From: Calamus simplicifolius
Taxonomy: Eukaryota > Streptophyta > Magnoliopsida > Arecales > Arecaceae
Length of the DNA stretch: 64,000 nucleotides
Assembly: GCA_900491605.1 (NCBI GenBank)
Contig: UESW01004372.1
Location: forward strand, 1,919,130-1,983,129
Direction: 5' to 3'
Shown: piece after piece, positions 23,630 to 36,049 of the stretch
Layout of the letters: every line of letters begins with the position of its first letter
Position numbering within the stretch: the stretch's first letter is position 1
Program-made: the position numbers and the translations under genes
The notes under the pieces: generated by a model
What the model was told of the DNA's origin: nothing
What the model saw: the letters and a program-made list of their open reading frames with translations, nothing else
Database searches by the model: none

Positions 23630-23940
23630 AAGATCATTATTATTGGGTTGTCTGTTGGTGTGGCCATTGGGATCTTGGTGGCATCTTGTGCATTTATCGC
23701 TATTAGGATTTATAGAAAGCATTCTCATGTCATGCAGGAACTAAATGAATCTAGTACAACATCTCTTCCCATACATGCAAATGGCATTGGTACAAGCATT
23801 GATTATAGTGTATCACTCTCAATTTCTGATGATGGCTTGCACCAGACAGGGAAAAGGAAAAGTTACTGGGGTCAGTGGGGGCACCAAAAGAAAGATCTAA
23901 TTACTTCTGTGTCAGGAATTCCAAGATATTAATACAAGTA
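23630..23940 (+). pseudogene. Captured host exon resembling the N-terminus of a CRLK-type receptor-like kinase
   Basis: An open frame opposite to the CACTA genes encodes a single membrane-spanning segment (GLSVGVAIGILVASCAFIAI), basic residues (RIYRKH), then a Ser/Thr-rich stretch with LPIHANGIGTSIDYS and the end SGIPRY. This matches the layout of calcium/calmodulin-regulated receptor-like kinases, whose first coding exon runs from a membrane anchor to SGIPRYSYK just before the kinase domain (recalled family pattern, not searched). After RY, the codon expected for Ser is TAA, then Tyr-Lys codons and a GTATAT donor-like site (23938). No ATG is in frame upstream and no kinase exon follows within the element, so this is a dead fragment. 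It sits in the intron region of TNPA. Confidence 0.62.
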
Positions 23941-26150
23941 TATCTTTTACTAGATACTTTTTCTTCTCTTTAATTGAATCATGTTTAAATATGTGTCAGC
24001 AACCCCTTTGACAATTTTTCTTATGCTGACAATTTTTCTTATGCAGACTTTTGTTTACAAGATGCATGCTTAAGTGTGTTGAAACTTGCATTGCAAATAT
24101 GAATTATTGTGCATGTACATACAAACTTAAGCATGAGGTGTTGGGCAGCCAATATCTCTGCCATCATGTTGGAATTCTTGTTTCTGTTGGCAGAGCACTT
24201 TTGCAGTTTAGAATTGGCTCTTGGCTGACTATTTTCTCATCTTTTAGCTAAGTGATCTTTTCCTTGATCTTTTCTCATAGGAACATGCATATCTAACTAG
24301 ATGGGTAGACCTATGAGGCTATAGAAATTTCATATGGCTAATGGAGTCCATCTAGCTACATTCTGCCTGCTTTCCCCAAAATCATTAAAAAAACTGCACC
24401 TGCTTCATATTAGTGTTGAGTATTCACTGCATGGTGTAGAACTTAGACCCATGATACTTCTAAACTGGCTTAATGAAGATCTGCTCTATTTCAACAGAAG
24501 AGCTGTAAGAAAATGCATGTGCACTGGCACAATCATTTTTGATCACTGCCGCTTCTCTCTACCTTCATTCATTATTTACAAGAGAAAATTCCTGCACGGT
24601 TTCTTGGACTTCACCCTGCTCTACTTGTCAAGAAATTAGGAGGAAATATCTAGGTACCAAATCAAGTGCAATGAATTCATTTGGAATTCGCTGACCTAAA
24701 TATGACTCTAGTAATGTTACATCATCTAGATCTGGAATGAATGGTGACTAGTTTCAGGTCTGAAACGTTTTGATGCTTTCATTTCTTCTGAGTTTCTGAG
24801 TTTTGGTCTTATATTTTGATGTGACTAAAGGGAAAGTTGATTCACATGTAGAATGAGCCCAGATTGCTAGTAAACTGACTTCCGTGCACAACTTTAAACT
24901 TGTTCTTGTCAAGAAATTAGGAGGAAATGTCCAGGTAGCAAATCAAGTGCAATGAAATTTATTTGGAAATCGCAGGCCTAAATATGACTCTAGTAATGTT
25001 ATACATCATCTAGATTTGGAAAGAATGGTGAGTAGTTTAAGGTTTGAAATGTTTTGATGCTTTCATTTCTTCTGAGTTTCTGAGCTTTGGTCTTATATTT
25101 TGATGTGACTAAAGAGAGAGTTGATTCACATGCAGAATGAGCCCAAATTGCAGGTAAACTGACTTCCGTGCACAACTTTAAACTTGTTTATGCAGCACAA
25201 AAGCCCTCTACCATAACCTATACTACTATTAATCCAAACTTGTCAAGACTCTATCACTTTATGGTATTAAAAGCTCAGGTTATATTCTCTCTACTTCATT
25301 ACAAAATCATTATTAACAAGTGAAACGATACTACTCATTGCCAATCACTTGGCAACTCAGTGACACAAAATGTTGCCCGAATTTCCTTTGGTGTTATGAT
25401 AAAATTAGAACACATTTATACTACTCGGCCAAGTTTAACAAGCCCACGGAATATTATGTAATAGATCTGAAACCTGTAAGCTAAGATCAAATAACATCAA
25501 ACATAAGGGTGACAAAAACAATCCAAACCCAGTTAATTAACCAGATACAAACTAGATCTGAATTGTGACCCATCTAATTCCAAGGTATTAAATCTTGAGG
25601 AACAATATTTGGATCCAGATCTGAATTCTGACCTATCTAATTCAGATCAGGTCAGCTTGCATCTAATTACAAGTTATGAAATATACAAGGAATACATAGA
25701 TCCCTCATTAGTACAATATGCATTGAAATGCAACCCATACTGATACAGTCTATTAGCTGAAATAGCTTAGACAGAGGCTGGTACACCCTTGCACATCCTA
25801 TGTTAGCCTTCAAATTCTTTTTGCCTTTGCAACATTCTGCTATTCTAACACACAAGTGTGCAAATATGGTAAACATATTTATGTAACTGCTCCGATATTC
25901 CTATTTGGTGTTTAAGTCTTTTTATTGCTATGTGGTGTGCTTTAATGTGGGAAGCATAAATTCACATAACATTATAAAAATACAATGTATCATATTTTTG
26001 CATTAGAAATTGTACGAGTTCTCATCCTAAACATGAATATGTAACTAAGAAGGTTTACCTTGGAGTCAAAACATGCAACTTATACTTAGTTAATAAAGCT
26101 AAGTTAATAAAGGCTTGTGAAGGTTCATTTCAGATGTTTCAATGATGTCA
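23941..26150. other. Non-CACTA filler, probably intron sequence brought with the captured exon
   Basis: AT-moderate sequence after the donor-like site, without CACTA motifs and without further recognised exons. It contains a 281-bp tandem duplication (24624-25190). Small open frames (such as 24051-24251 and 24334-24639) have no recognisable domain. How far the captured piece extends cannot be fixed by reading. Confidence 0.45.
24624..25190. repeat. 281-bp tandem duplication
   Basis: The stretch starting cttgtcaagaaattagg at 24624 recurs at 24905, and the copies match for about 280 bases (for example tttcatttcttctgagtttctgag in each). Differences are scattered substitutions and 1-2-base indels. 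Confidence 0.9.
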
Positions 26151-27568
26151 ATAGATTTAGTCTAAGTTTCGGAGTGTCAATAAAAAAAACATGGGAACAT
26201 ATTCATAAGTTGAAAAAATGAAGGAAAAATAAATTATTATACATACCAATCTTGTCGCATGGTCATTAATGCTAATAGAACCACCAGTGTAAAGTGGGAA
26301 GCCCAATCCACCGTAATCGGATGAACGATTCTTCTTGTTCTTCTGACTTCTGGCTTTGAACTCATCACTATCCCAATATTTCCATAGCTCGTGCCATACA
26401 CCCTCTCCAATCCAATCTGGCTTGCAGTCACGATTTTCATGAGCTTCGTTAAAAATGTCTACAAGACAACTTGAACCATGACGCTCCCAATTCCTTTGAA
26501 TATAGTGCTCATCCTCTGGATTCCATTGAAATTTTTCTAAAAAAAAGGAAAAAAAATCAATATCAACAAAATGCATAGATACTTTAAATCAAGTAAAAAT
26601 ATATAAAAATACTTGATAAACTTAAAAATATTGTTACCTCAAACTCACGAAACCACATGTCTCGTGTCCTTTTTGGAATCTTCTTCCATGAAGAGTAAGG
26701 ACTGTCATACTTGCTCTTAAGGATTTCAACCAAAGCATGGGTCACCATGTGGTCGTCATTGAAACTATACATATTAAAAATAATCAAACAATCACATATA
26801 TTCATTTTAATGGAATAAAATAGTGTAATGATCTAAATGCTATATAGTTTTACCCATAGCCACTTGGAATTAATGATGCCCTCTCTGATGTTTGTGTGTG
26901 CAAGCCCTCCTGGCTAGAAGTTGTGGTAGAAGTATGCATAGGTTGGACTAGCGGTGATTACCCAGGTGGCACCATAGTATGAGAAGAGGAAGGGCTGTAA
27001 GTAGGGCTAGGTGTATGTGGTATGGTATTTGGGTATGAAAAATAAAGTGATGGTGGCATAGTAGAGGAAGAGGGTGGGGCAGTGAAAGTGGTGGGAATGA
27101 AAGGTGGAATAGAACCAGGTGGTTGAATAGTTAAAAGTCTCTGAGATCATAGTAGGGAGATGTGGTGGAATAGAAGGAGAAGGAGATGGCATAGTAGAGA
27201 AATATGGTGGTATAGGAGGGAAAGGAGATGGCATGGTTGAAGAGGGTGGTGTAATGGGAGAGGAAGATGGTGTGACAGTAACAGAAGGTGGCGAGTGAAG
27301 CATCTGGGGGGCCATGGTGGTTGAGGGTACTATTAAATTTGTGGTGGTTGTGGTGGTTGCGCGAGTCTTCTATAACCGAGTAGTAGATAACTTTTCTTTC
27401 CCCTTCCCAACTCGATCTGAAGATGACATTTATAGATGCACAATAATGTAAATATCAAACAAAACAAATTTCAAGATATTAAATAAACATATATATAAAC
27501 AAGTTATCATCTATTGACAAAAAAAGTAAATAAATTACGTAGAAGCTATTGACAAAATAAGTTATCAT

Positions 27569-30500
27569 CTATTCTCGATCTGAATCATCTTCATTAGTCA
27601 AATATTCTTCTTCTTCCTCTTCTTCCTCTCCTTCAACTTCTTCTTCATCTTCTTTTTCTTCATTATCAACTGCTCTTAACACATACTCCACTATTGATTT
27701 TTTTTTGCCCTCACTATATGCGTGTGTGTGGAATTTGAATCCACCAATGAAATACATGGGCCATGTTTTTACTACTCTCATAGGACCCCAGGCTAAGTCA
27801 TTCAAGTATTGATTTTGTATCGTACTACATGGATTGTGCACCTAATCATAAATTACAAAAACAATGTATTAGACTTATGTTTCATATGAACAAATAATTT
27901 CAATTTGCATAACAATTTAAAGCTTACATAATCTTTGAACCATGATACAAATGAAGCCTCAATCAGTGCATCTATCTGAGCATCACTAAGACATCCAGGT
28001 GTGGAAGCACGCACATACTGCATAAACATACTAAATATCATAAAACATTAGTTTTATTAGATTCATTGACTGAGTATAAAGTTTTTTATGGAGTTAAGGA
28101 GGATGTGACACTTACTCTAGATATGGCTTCACTTCATCACAATTTAATAATATATGTAATGTTGCAACAGTAAGCTCTGCATCAGTCAAATACCTTGTTC
28201 TACATTGATCAGATGGGTGGCCAAACTGACTGAATATTGAAAGAGTTGGTTGGTACCTTATTTCATAGTCTTCCCTACCATTATTTCGATTAGCTCCAAT
28301 GCCCATAGCATGTATGTGAGGCTCAAAATAATACGAACAGAAGTAAGAAGTCTCTTGTGCTAAGTATGCCTCACATATAGAGCCTTCAACGCGAGCTTTA
28401 TTTTTGACCATTTTTTTCAACTTATTAAGGAACCTAAGAACATAGCATTGTATGTTAGCACATGTGATATATGAGAGATTATGTGGATAAAGATTTGAAA
28501 CAAATATAGAAATATTATTCTTTACCTCTCAAAGGGATACATCCATCTGTATTGAATGGGTCCACCTACTCGTGCTTCATATGGTAGGTGAATAGGTAAA
28601 TGTTCCATTGAGTCAAAGAAACTAGGTTGAAATATATATTCCAACTTACATAAGATGATAGGGATATTGTGTTCCATTTGTACCAAATCCTTCACCCGCA
28701 GCACAGTTGAGCATAAGTCTCTAAAGAATATACTCAACTCAGTAAGAGGCTTCCATATTGGTTCCGGTAATGCAATAAATGCAATAGGCAACAAACGTTC
28801 CATAAATACATGACAATCATGACTCTTTATACCACATAACTTGCCTTCGTTCATATCTACACATCTACCTAGATTTGAAGCATATCCATCGGGCATTTTC
28901 AACCCTCTTATCCATTCACAAACAACTCTTTTTGGTCTAGTGTAAAGCTAAAATTTGCTTTTGGTTTCACCACCTTTCCATTAGGTAACTCGTAGAGCTC
29001 CAAATCTCGCCGCCTACAATACTCTTTCAAATTCATTCTTGCTTTAACATTATCCTTTGTTTTGTTTTTTACATCCATAACAGTGTTGAAAATATTGTCA
29101 AACACATTTTTTTCTATATGCATGACATCTAAATTGTGTTGGATTAAATTCGTCTTCCAATATGGTAATTTTCAAAATATGTTATGTTTTGTCCAATTAT
29201 GACTTTCTCCATATCCACTAAATTTACAAGGACCTGATTCAGTTATTTTGGGATATCGACAAACTTTTTCCCATATTTGGTCACCTGTTAATCTAAGAGG
29301 AGGCTCTGATTTTAAAATTTTTTTTTTCGGAAGGCATTCTTATTTCTTCTGAACACATGATCAAAAGGCAAGACCTAACGGTGACAATCAAACCATGTAT
29401 TTTTACCCCCATGCTCCAAGCGAAAAGCCTTTGTTCTCTTCATACAATACAGACATGCTAATTTTTTCAGCTGTACTCCATCCTGATAGCATGCCATATG
29501 CTGGAAAATCATTGATTGTCCACATTAAAGCAGCTCTTAATAGAAAATTTTGCTTTCTTGAAATATCATAAGTAACTATACCCTCATTCCACATAACTTT
29601 TAATTCATCTATCAATGGTTGCAAATATACATCTATCATGATCTTCGGATTGTGCGGTCCAGGAATGAGCAAGGTTAAAAACATATATGAAGCGGTCATA
29701 CACATATCAGGAGGCAGATTGTATGGCGTAACAATTACTGGCCAACAGGAGTATGGTGTAGCAGAGAGACTGTATGGAGTAAAGCCATCAGCACATAACC
29801 AAAGTCTAACATTTCTTGGCTCTAATGCAAACTCGGGATATGTATGATCAAAATGTTTCCATGCTTCTCCATCTGGTGGATGGCACAAAACATCCCGTTC
29901 TTGTCTATTCTCATAATGCCATCTCATGTGTCCAGCCAACCTGTTCGAGGCGTAAAGCCTCTTAAGTCTAGGGATAAGTGGCAAATAATGCATCCTCTTA
30001 TAAGATACTTGGCTGTGATTTCCACTTCCCATCCTACTTGGTTTGTATCGAGGATGATCACAGAACTTGCAAACAGTTAAAGACTCATCATCCTTGTAAT
30101 ACAACATACATCCATTGAAGCAACAGTCTATTTTTTTAGCAGATAGGCCAAGCTTCGAAACTAAACTCTTTGTCTTGTAGAAGTCAAACGGTATTAAGTT
30201 ACCGAAAGGACATATTTCTTTCATAAGCCCCGCAAATTGATTAAAACAATATTGAGATATATTGTTATCAGACTTGATACTCATCATTCTAACCGCAACT
30301 GACAACTCTCAGTGATTAGTACAACTTGACCAGAGTGGCCGCTGTGCTGCATGCAACATCTCGTAAAACATTTTAGCCTCTCTATTTGGAGGCTCCTCCA
30401 CATAATTTGGGGCATCCCTATTCTGATAAGCATCCACATTGCTATTATAAACATCTCCAAAATTTGGACCAGCAGTATAAAAAATCATGGCTTCATATCT

Positions 30501-30872
30501 ATCGATTGGCTCATTATTATTCAATTGACCACAACTAGAAGCACTAAATTGAGCAATACTTGAACCAGCAAATTGCATTTGATCAACACCATAATTCACA
30601 ATTGGTTCAATTTCTCCATGTTCTGTCCAATACCAGTAGTCATGTTTGAAGCCTTTTTTATAAAGATGTACCTTTACTTTCTCTACGGTCAAGTACTTTG
30701 TATTTTTGCACTTGAAACAAGGACACCTAATTTTTTTCTCACTCAAAAATATAGGTTGTTGGCATGCAAAATGAATAAACCATTCCAACCTTATTAGAAA
30801 CTCATCTGTATAACCCTTTCGGTCTGGTAAAAGTCTATTATACATCCAACTACGATAATGATGAATGTCCAT
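27569..30872 (-). pseudogene. CACTA TNPD-like transposase remnant
   Basis: Main transposase. From the N-terminus (30872, MDIHHYRSWMYNR): transposase-associated domain with CPCFKCKN and KKGFKHDYWYWTEHGE (to about 30600). Then the Transposase_21 core (30305-29403) with HYLPLIPRLKRLYAS, RWHYENR, LCADGFTPYS, SCWPVIVTPYNLPPDMCM, PKIMIDVYLQPLIDEL and FPAYGMLSGWST; Asp residues in ADGF and IDVYL are candidate catalytic residues (inference). Next come a piece at 29123-28908 (MHIEKNVFDNI), DUF4218 (28902-28522; SHDCHVFMERLLPIAF) and DUF4216 (27841 onward; PMYFIGGFKFHTHAYS), ending in a Glu-rich acidic tail. Frame breaks occur at about 30306, 29403-29123 and elsewhere; some of the gaps may be introns. 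Confidence 0.92.
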
Positions 30873-31959
30873 AATAACGAAGCTTTAGAGTGTTTTCTTG
30901 ATAACCAGCTAAAACCATAAACAATTGATGCATATTAATTTTGAGTTTGTATGAGTGCATAAGGAAAAATAATGGAGAAAATTCTTTAAAAAAATCCATG
31001 CAGTTAGCTAAATTAGCCTAATCGATCATAACCAACAATCTTTGCTCTGCCCAATAAGGTTGTAGTTAGATAAACAAGCATGAATGTGTGAATATGCACA
31101 TACTATATGTTCTACACTAGACTGATGTATTTTTGGATAAAGAGATGGTGGCTTGCAAAATTTGAAAATTGTATATGTTTAGGCGAATGTATGTTGAATC
31201 ATGTTGAACCTTATCGATACTGAACATGTTATGCCGGTTGGCATATATCTTATTCTACTCTGAACATGGGCGAACTTTCCCACACAGTGTGTAGGGCCAT
31301 TAATAATGGAGCAAAGTCAACAGATTTCAACCATGTTGACAATCTCTACCACCCGGACCCACACACACATGAATGCATATCCTCCATATATTCCATATTC
31401 TATTAATATTTACAAGTAGTTATGCAATTAAGCAACAATTTATTGTGGTAGGCATGTATAGAGTCCACTAGTCTCTTGTCAAAATCTCTTGGTGGCTGGA
31501 TGAGAGACTCTTTGTTTGTTTGGGCTTGTCATTTTTAAGGCTACCTCACACGTTGTCCAGTTTAAAATTGCCTTACAAACTCATCAACCAACTCTAAAAA
31601 ATAAATTAAAGAATATAATAATAATAATAATACAAATTTAAAACAAAAACTCAATATCTCAGATTGAATATTCTTTGTAGAAGCCTTGTTCACCCTACGT
31701 ACATTGCCTTTTTGAAACCACCAATTAACTTATATGACTTTATGGAGCTTTCTGTTTTGGAATTCCTAATTAAATGCTAATAACATCACTTAAGAAGTAA
31801 TTTAGAACCTTCTTTTTAATACAAATATATGCCTTCTTTCCCTGATCGAGCAAAACATCCCTTAATGGACTTTAATAGACAAAAGATCAAACCCATAAAG
31901 AACTGACTAACTAATGTGATCATCAACAAAAGTAATCATATCTGTGTCAATTTAGATTT
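30873..31959. other. CACTA 5' non-coding region, left of the SIRE insertion
   Basis: AT-rich DNA upstream of the TNPD start on the minus strand. It should hold the CACTA leader or promoter, but no clear TATA or intron could be assigned. It is separated from the CACTA 5' end by the SIRE element. Confidence 0.5.
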
Positions 31960-34403
31960 TGTTGGCCCCTAAATTGATTTTGATGATTAAAAATAATTAA
32001 GACTAAGAATATTATGGAAATTAATATTATTGCAGGGATGTACATGTGTCATACAAATGAGCCTTATCAAGCAAAATTTTATTTGTTACATGGAAGCTTA
32101 TTTTTCTCTTATCTTGAATTTAGCTAATTGATCCTTTATTCCTTGGATTATTGGATGACAATGTAAGCTAGCTTATTTCCCTCCTTAGCTAGCTTCCTTC
32201 ACTTGCTAGCTAACCATTTCTCCTCTCACAAATAAGCCTAGCCGAACCATGAACATTTTGAGTTGGCTTGTAAGCTAGCTATTCTTCCTTGGAACAGGCT
32301 GGCCGAATGGTTTCTATATTAAGTTAGCTTGTGAGCTAACTTCTCTCCTCTCCTTAGCTAACTTGTTAACCTTTGTGAGCTAACTTTTTTGTTGCAGAAT
32401 TTTGCTGGCCGAATGGAGCTTGGGAAGAGCTAGCTAGAGAGCTAGCTTCCCCTTGGGTGGCACCATGAACTTTTTTCATAGAGTTAGCTAACAAGCTAAC
32501 TATCTTTTCTCTCTGTTATTCATGGCCGAATGAATTGTGAAAGCAGTTAGCTAACAAGCTAACTATTTTTTCTTTTCTCCCTCCACGTTGCATGAAAATT
32601 TTGAATAGAGTTAGCTAACAAGTTAACTATCTTTGTCATGAATTGGTTTACTTTTTATCTAGTTAGCTAACTAGTTAACTACTTTATTCATTCCCTCTTC
32701 AGCCGCATGAAAGTTTTTGAATTGAGTTAGCTCTAGAGCTAACTACTTTTAACCTGGCCTCATGCACTTTTAAGATGGCTAACTAAAGAGCTAGCTAAAA
32801 TTCAAACTCTCTCTGTTCATGAAAACGTGGGATGCTTGTCTATGTGGCTAGTTAGCTAAAAGCTAACTAGTTTGTATCTTAGCTACCTTTCAAGCTAACT
32901 ACTCTATTTTTTTATGGCAGATTTTTCCTCCAAGCCGTGCACACTTCCAACAAGCTAACTAGGGAGTTAACCACTTTATTCTCCTTGCCACATGAATTCT
33001 CATTTGAGTTTGCTAAATAGCTAACTCCTTGGCATTAAAGCATGAAACCTTGAATGGGGAGTTAACTATTTTTCTGGACTTCTTTTTCAGCCGCATGGTT
33101 TTTAAATTGAGCTAGCTCACTAGCTTACTACTTTATTTTGGATTGAGGCTGATTTTTTGCCGTGGAGCCTTGCTAGCTAGCTTGGGATGTTTAGTTAGCC
33201 TTACTTAGCTAGCTTTTACTCTTTCTTTTCTCCTCCATGGCCGCACGTCTTCTTGAGGGTTGCTGGAAATTAATTCCAACCAACCAGCTCTCTCAAATAT
33301 TAAATGCTCTCTCTCTCTTTTAATTATATTTCCATTTTCATGGTTACTGACATTTTCTTTTGGTGTTTGACAGATATCTTTCTTTACCAAAGGATTAAAT
33401 GCAATCAATGTTTACGAAAATAAATTCAAACGGTTATATTTCTTCCCATTTTTAATTTCCTTTACCAATGTGTCTAATGGACTTTATTTTGTTTTGGTTT
33501 AAATAGATGTGATCAGAGGAACACCTAGACGATTCTTGACGATTTTTGTTAACGAATCTTTAAAAATCTAAAAAAGAAAAAGAGAAAGAAAGAAATCAAA
33601 AGAGAGTGTTCATTGCATATTTTTTGGAGTGTTGAAGAGCAAGTTCTTGTACTGTGAAGTTGACAAATCTCAATCCTTGCTCTGTGAAGTTGACAAATCT
33701 CAATCCTTGCTCAAGTCGTCTAGTCCGGTGAAGCATTCAAAAAGTCTTCAGCTACCTCGGAGATCAACATTCATTGCTGAAGATTTGCTTCAAATTTGTA
33801 AAGTTCTTTTTGAATATTTACTCAAGTTAGGAGCTATTTGTTATCTACTCTGATATTTCTTGTAATAGGGTTAGAGATAACCCTAGATTGTTGTTTGGCT
33901 TCCTTGTGCCGTTAAACAAGAGGACTAGCCGAAAAGGCTAGGGGATTGGCTGCCTTGTGCCATTAAACAAGAGGACTAGCCGGGAAGGCTAGGGATTTGA
34001 CTGCCTTGTGCCGTGAAACAAGAGGACTAGCCGGGAAGGCTAGGGGTTTGGCTGCCTTGTGCCGTGAAACAAGAGGACTAGCCGGGAAGGCTAGGGGTTT
34101 GGTTGCCTTGTGCCGTGAAACAAGAGGACTAGCCGGAAGGCTAGGGATTGTAATTGTTGTGATACGATTAGTGAAATTCCCAAAGGGTTTTTGGGGAGTG
34201 GACATAGGAGCCGAGTTTGGCACCGAACCACTATAAACCCTATTGTGTTTGTGATTACATATTCTGTGTAATTTTGTTTCGTGCACTCCACTATGCCGCT
34301 ACGAACTAATTTTTTAACTAGTGATTAAGCACATATCTGCGCTAGTAATTAATTTTTTAAATACCCAATTCACCCCCTCTTGGGTTACTACATCTAGGCA
34401 ACA
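31960..34403 (+). repeat. SIRE-1 5' LTR with dense AGCT palindromes
   Basis: The region 32160-33220 is packed with GTTAGCTAAC-, TAGCTAGC- and AGTTAACT-type palindromic words every few tens of bases. A TTTAAATAG TATA-like box lies around 33499-33507. A 51-bp tandem repeat fills 33899-34150. The LTR ends with cacccctcttgggttac-like sequence and GGCAACA. Confidence 0.92.
33899..34150 (+). repeat. 51-bp tandem repeat in the SIRE-1 LTR
   Basis: Five units built on ccttgtgccgtgaaacaag and aggactagccgggaaggct, starting near 33902, 33953, 34004, 34055 and 34106. The same array is in the 3' LTR. The 51-base period is a multiple of three, so it reads as a 17-residue repeat (LCRETRGLAGKARGL); this is probably coincidental. 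Confidence 0.92.
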
Positions 34404-34478
34404 AGTGGTATCAAAGCAGCGTGCTCTTGATTTCTATTGCTTTAACAAGCTTGGAGCCAAAGATCATTAGCAATCCAA

Positions 34479-35821
34479 ATGGGTTCAGTTTTGACTGAGG
34501 GATAGTCAACTAATAGACCACCTCTATTTGATGGCACAAATTACACTTATTGGAAAGCACGTATAAAAATTTTTATTCAAGCACTTGATTATAATTTATA
34601 GAGTATCATAGTCAATGGACCTCACACACCCACTATTAAATCTGATGGTATTGATATTCCCAAACCAGAAACGAAATGGGTGTGCATGATAAGAAGATGG
34701 CTCAGCTGAATGCTAAAGCCATGAATGTATTATATTGTTCTTTAGATGCCATTGAATTTAATCGTATTTCTACATGCATATCTGCTAAGAAAATTTGGAA
34801 TAGACTTGAAGTTACCCATGAGGGTACCAATCAAGTTAAAGAATCTAGAATAAATATGCTTGTACATGAATATGAATTGTTTAAAATGGAATCATATGAA
34901 AGCATCGGTGATATATTTACAAGATTCACTAACATTATTAATGGGCTGAAAAGCCTTGAAAAATCTTATACTAATGGTGATCTTGTTAGAAAAGTTTTGA
35001 GATCCTTGCCTAGGTCTTGGGAGGCCAAAGTTACGGCAATTCAAGAAGCCAAGGACCTCAACACACTATCTCTTGAAGAATTAGTTGGTTCATTGATGAC
35101 TCATGAGCTTCAGCAGTAACAACATTTTGATGAAGAACATTCCAAAAACAAGAGAATATTGGGACTAAAGAGTGTAACCCTAAATGGTGAAAATGAGAGC
35201 ACCTCAAGTGAAAGTGATGAGGAAAATGATCTAGCTCTCATTACAAGGAAATTTGAGAAATTCATGAGAAAGAAATTTGAAGGAAGAAAGAGAGCATTAA
35301 CGAAAGGAGAGCCAAGCAATAAAAAAGAATATGAAGTAATTTGTTATGAATGCAACAAACCGGGACACTACAAGCCAGATTGTCCATATCTGAAGAAAGG
35401 TCTCAAGAAATTTAAAAAGAAGGCTATGATAGCTACATGGAGCGATAGTGATGCATCAAGCTCTGAAGAAGAAGAGAAGAATGAAGAAGAAAATCTTTGT
35501 CTTATGGCGAACAATGAAGAGGTAAACCCCAACTTGTTAGATGATTTTACATTTGATGAATTGCATGGTGCATTTTATGAATTAATTGATGATTTCGCAA
35601 ATCTCAGTTCAAAAAATAAAGATTTGAAAAATCAAGTTCAAAATCTTACTTTAGAAAAGGATAAACTATTAGAAGAAAATGAAGTTTTATTACAAGAAAA
35701 CATGAATTTGAAAAATGAAGTAGATAGATTGAAACCTATTGTAGATAAGTTTACTTTGAGCTCTACTAAACTTAACATGATTCTTGAAAATCAAAGAGCT
35801 TTTTTAACAAAGCTGGCCTAG
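34479..35821 (+). pseudogene. SIRE-1 gag remnant
   Basis: Starts at the ATG at 34479 (MGSVLTEG, then a stop), with the typical copia gag words PLFDGTNYTYWKAR (about 34510) and EATHEGTNQVKESR-like (about 34810-34850). A zinc knuckle CYECNKPGHYKPDC lies at 35342-35383 and is followed by an acidic and coiled-coil-like region (35450-35800). A second, decayed knuckle CFKCGKPGY lies at about 35895-35925, with Tyr in place of the His. Frame breaks occur near 34507, 34675 and 35120. Confidence 0.88.
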
Positions 35822-36049
35822 GATACAATCCTTTAAAAAGAAAAAGTTTTTGAAAAATATTTATGTGCATGCTAATAATTCTACTGAAGTTACATGTTTC
35901 AAGTGTGGTAAACCTGGATACAAAGCATATATGTCACACACACAATATTAGAAGGATATGGGTTCCAAAAGGAACCATTTTAGCTAACCCTAAAGGACCC
36001 AAGAAAGCTTGGGTACCTAGAAGCAAAACTTGATATTATGGATGCAGGT

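Larger units (their letters stand above)
22570..27429 (-). pseudogene. CACTA TNPA-like gene remnant (plant transposase, Ptta/En/Spm family)
   Basis: This second CACTA gene normally binds the subterminal repeats. On the minus strand: start ATG at 27429 (MSSSDRVGKGKEK, then a stop), a Pro/Ser/Thr-rich N-terminal part (27315-27007), exons with DSPYSSWKKIPKRTRDMWF (about 26700) and WNPEDEHYIQRNWERHG, SQKNKKNRSSDYGG (26530-26290), the conserved block typical of the family. The C-terminal parts are APTLDELFRHTHQKKKDG (about 23255-23165) and a coiled-coil-like segment with repeated EELAAQN units (22978-22715), ending in an Asp-rich tail. Exons are separated by AT-rich introns; the one between 26150 and 23260 holds the captured kinase-like fragment in the opposite direction. 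Stops interrupt it. Confidence 0.82.

Noticed and set aside
26980..27320. Possible independent proline-rich protein gene
   Set aside because: It is better explained as the Pro/Ser-rich N-terminal part of the CACTA TNPA-like gene, in line with its start at 27429 and the later family exons.
33997..34286. Frames over the 51-bp repeats on both strands
   Set aside because: Repeat-derived; located in an LTR, with no start context or conserved domain.
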